Assembly: GCA_012962735.1 (NCBI GenBank)
Contig: DTXA01000370.1
Location: forward strand, 1 to 5,768
Direction: 5' to 3'
Source of the DNA: Candidatus Latescibacterota bacterium
Lineage (GTDB): Bacteria > Latescibacterota > 4484-107 > B68-G9
DNA: 5,768 bases
Below, piece after piece: positions 5,373 to 5,768 of this stretch (position 1 is its first letter; each line of letters starts with the position of its first letter). The notes under the pieces are model-generated. The model saw only the letters and a program-made list of their open reading frames with translations, was not told the origin of the DNA and ran no database searches. The position numbers and the translations under genes were made by a program.

Positions 5373-5768
5373 GGATGATGTGGCGGCAATTTACCCTTTA
5401 TTTTTCGATAATAACCATAACCGTCATTACGCTGATCCTCCTTGTATCCAAGCATATAGAGCGATATTATCTTAAAAATATAGAAGGGAACCTAAGGATA
5501 CAGGCCGAGCTGGTGAGGGAGGTCGTACAAAGTCATCTCCCCGACGGAGTGGTCTTAGGGGACTCGGAGGAAGGCCCCAAACGGATGGAGAACCACGCCA
5601 TAAGGCCGGAGATAGAAAGGGCCCTGAAAGGCCAGGTGGGCAAAAGCATCCGTTACAGCACCACTTTGAAGCAGGAAATGATGTACGTCGCAATACCAGT
5701 AGAAAAGAACGGCCGGATCGTGGGGGTCATAAGGACGAGCCTTCCCTTAGAAGAGATAGAGGGGCTGA
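5369..5768 (+). CDS. Sensor histidine kinase, PhoR-like, N-terminal sensor region (partial)
   Basis: The gene runs off the right edge; 133 codons are present. Residues 8-26 form one clear membrane helix, followed by an extracytoplasmic region beginning KHIERYYLKNIEGNLRIQAE, a long helix as in PhoR/PAS-like periplasmic sensors. The stretch ALKGQVGKSIRYSTTL then EMMYVAIPVEKNGRIVGVIRTSLPL (about 85-127) is the conserved core of such sensor domains, usually followed by a second membrane helix, HAMP or PAS, and the HisKA/HATPase catalytic parts, all outside the window. The catalytic His box is therefore not seen, and the kinase call rests on the sensor domain. The ATG at 5369 overlaps the SRPBCC stop (ATGA), with GGAGG at 5360-5364 four bases before. 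The in-frame ATG at 5375 has better spacing (ten bases) and would shorten the protein by two residues. Cotranscription with the flippase-like and SRPBCC genes suggests that the kinase responds to an envelope or lipid-linked signal. Confidence 0.82.
   Translation, partial: MRMMWRQFTLYFSIITITVITLILLVSKHIERYYLKNIEGNLRIQAELVREVVQSHLPDGVVLGDSEEGPKRMENHAIRPEIERALKGQVGKSIRYSTTLKQEMMYVAIPVEKNGRIVGVIRTSLPLEEIEGL

Noticed and set aside
1..5768. Possibility that the window is a circular element whose two ends rejoin
   Set aside because: No terminal repeat between the two ends was seen, and the kinase fragment at the right edge cannot be the front of the response-regulator tail at the left edge.

Overview
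This 5.8 kb window is almost entirely coding and most likely comes from a thermophilic or candidate-phylum bacterium. The evidence for bacteria is an OmpR/PhoB-type response-regulator tail, a PhoR-like sensor-kinase start and a plausible sigma70-type promoter, though none of these fully excludes an archaeon. Codon use leans strongly to AGG for arginine and ATA for isoleucine: in the sensor-kinase fragment 6 of 11 Arg codons are AGG and 11 of 15 Ile codons are ATA. That bias is common in thermophilic archaea and in several deep-branching bacterial lineages. I cannot name the taxon.

Layout, left to right: (1) the C-terminal end of a response regulator (+, cut by the window edge); (2) a DUF362 iron-sulfur protein with a two-cluster ferredoxin tail (+), broken by a one-base frameshift in a run of G; (3) an unrecognised acidic, strand-rich small protein (+); (4) on the opposite strand, a radical SAM enzyme with a SPASM-like cysteine tail, followed by an overlapping Gfo/Idh/MocA-type NAD(P)-dependent oxidoreductase; (5) a short divergent promoter region; (6) a rightward cluster of a flippase-like (LPG-synthase transmembrane family) membrane protein, an SRPBCC/START-like lipid- or ligand-binding protein, and the start of a membrane sensor histidine kinase, cut by the right edge. 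The three genes of this cluster are joined by two ATGA stop/start overlaps.

How the genes may work together: the flippase-like protein, the SRPBCC protein and the kinase are almost certainly one operon, which suggests that the kinase senses or controls something connected with envelope lipids or another hydrophobic ligand. The radical SAM and oxidoreductase genes form a second, divergently transcribed unit that looks metabolic (modification of a sugar, lipid head group, cofactor or peptide; substrate unknown). The response-regulator end and the kinase start face the same way but lie about 5.2 kb apart. They could be an interrupted two-component pair or two unrelated genes; the window cannot decide. 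No RNA genes, CRISPR arrays, insertion sequences or strong terminators were seen.
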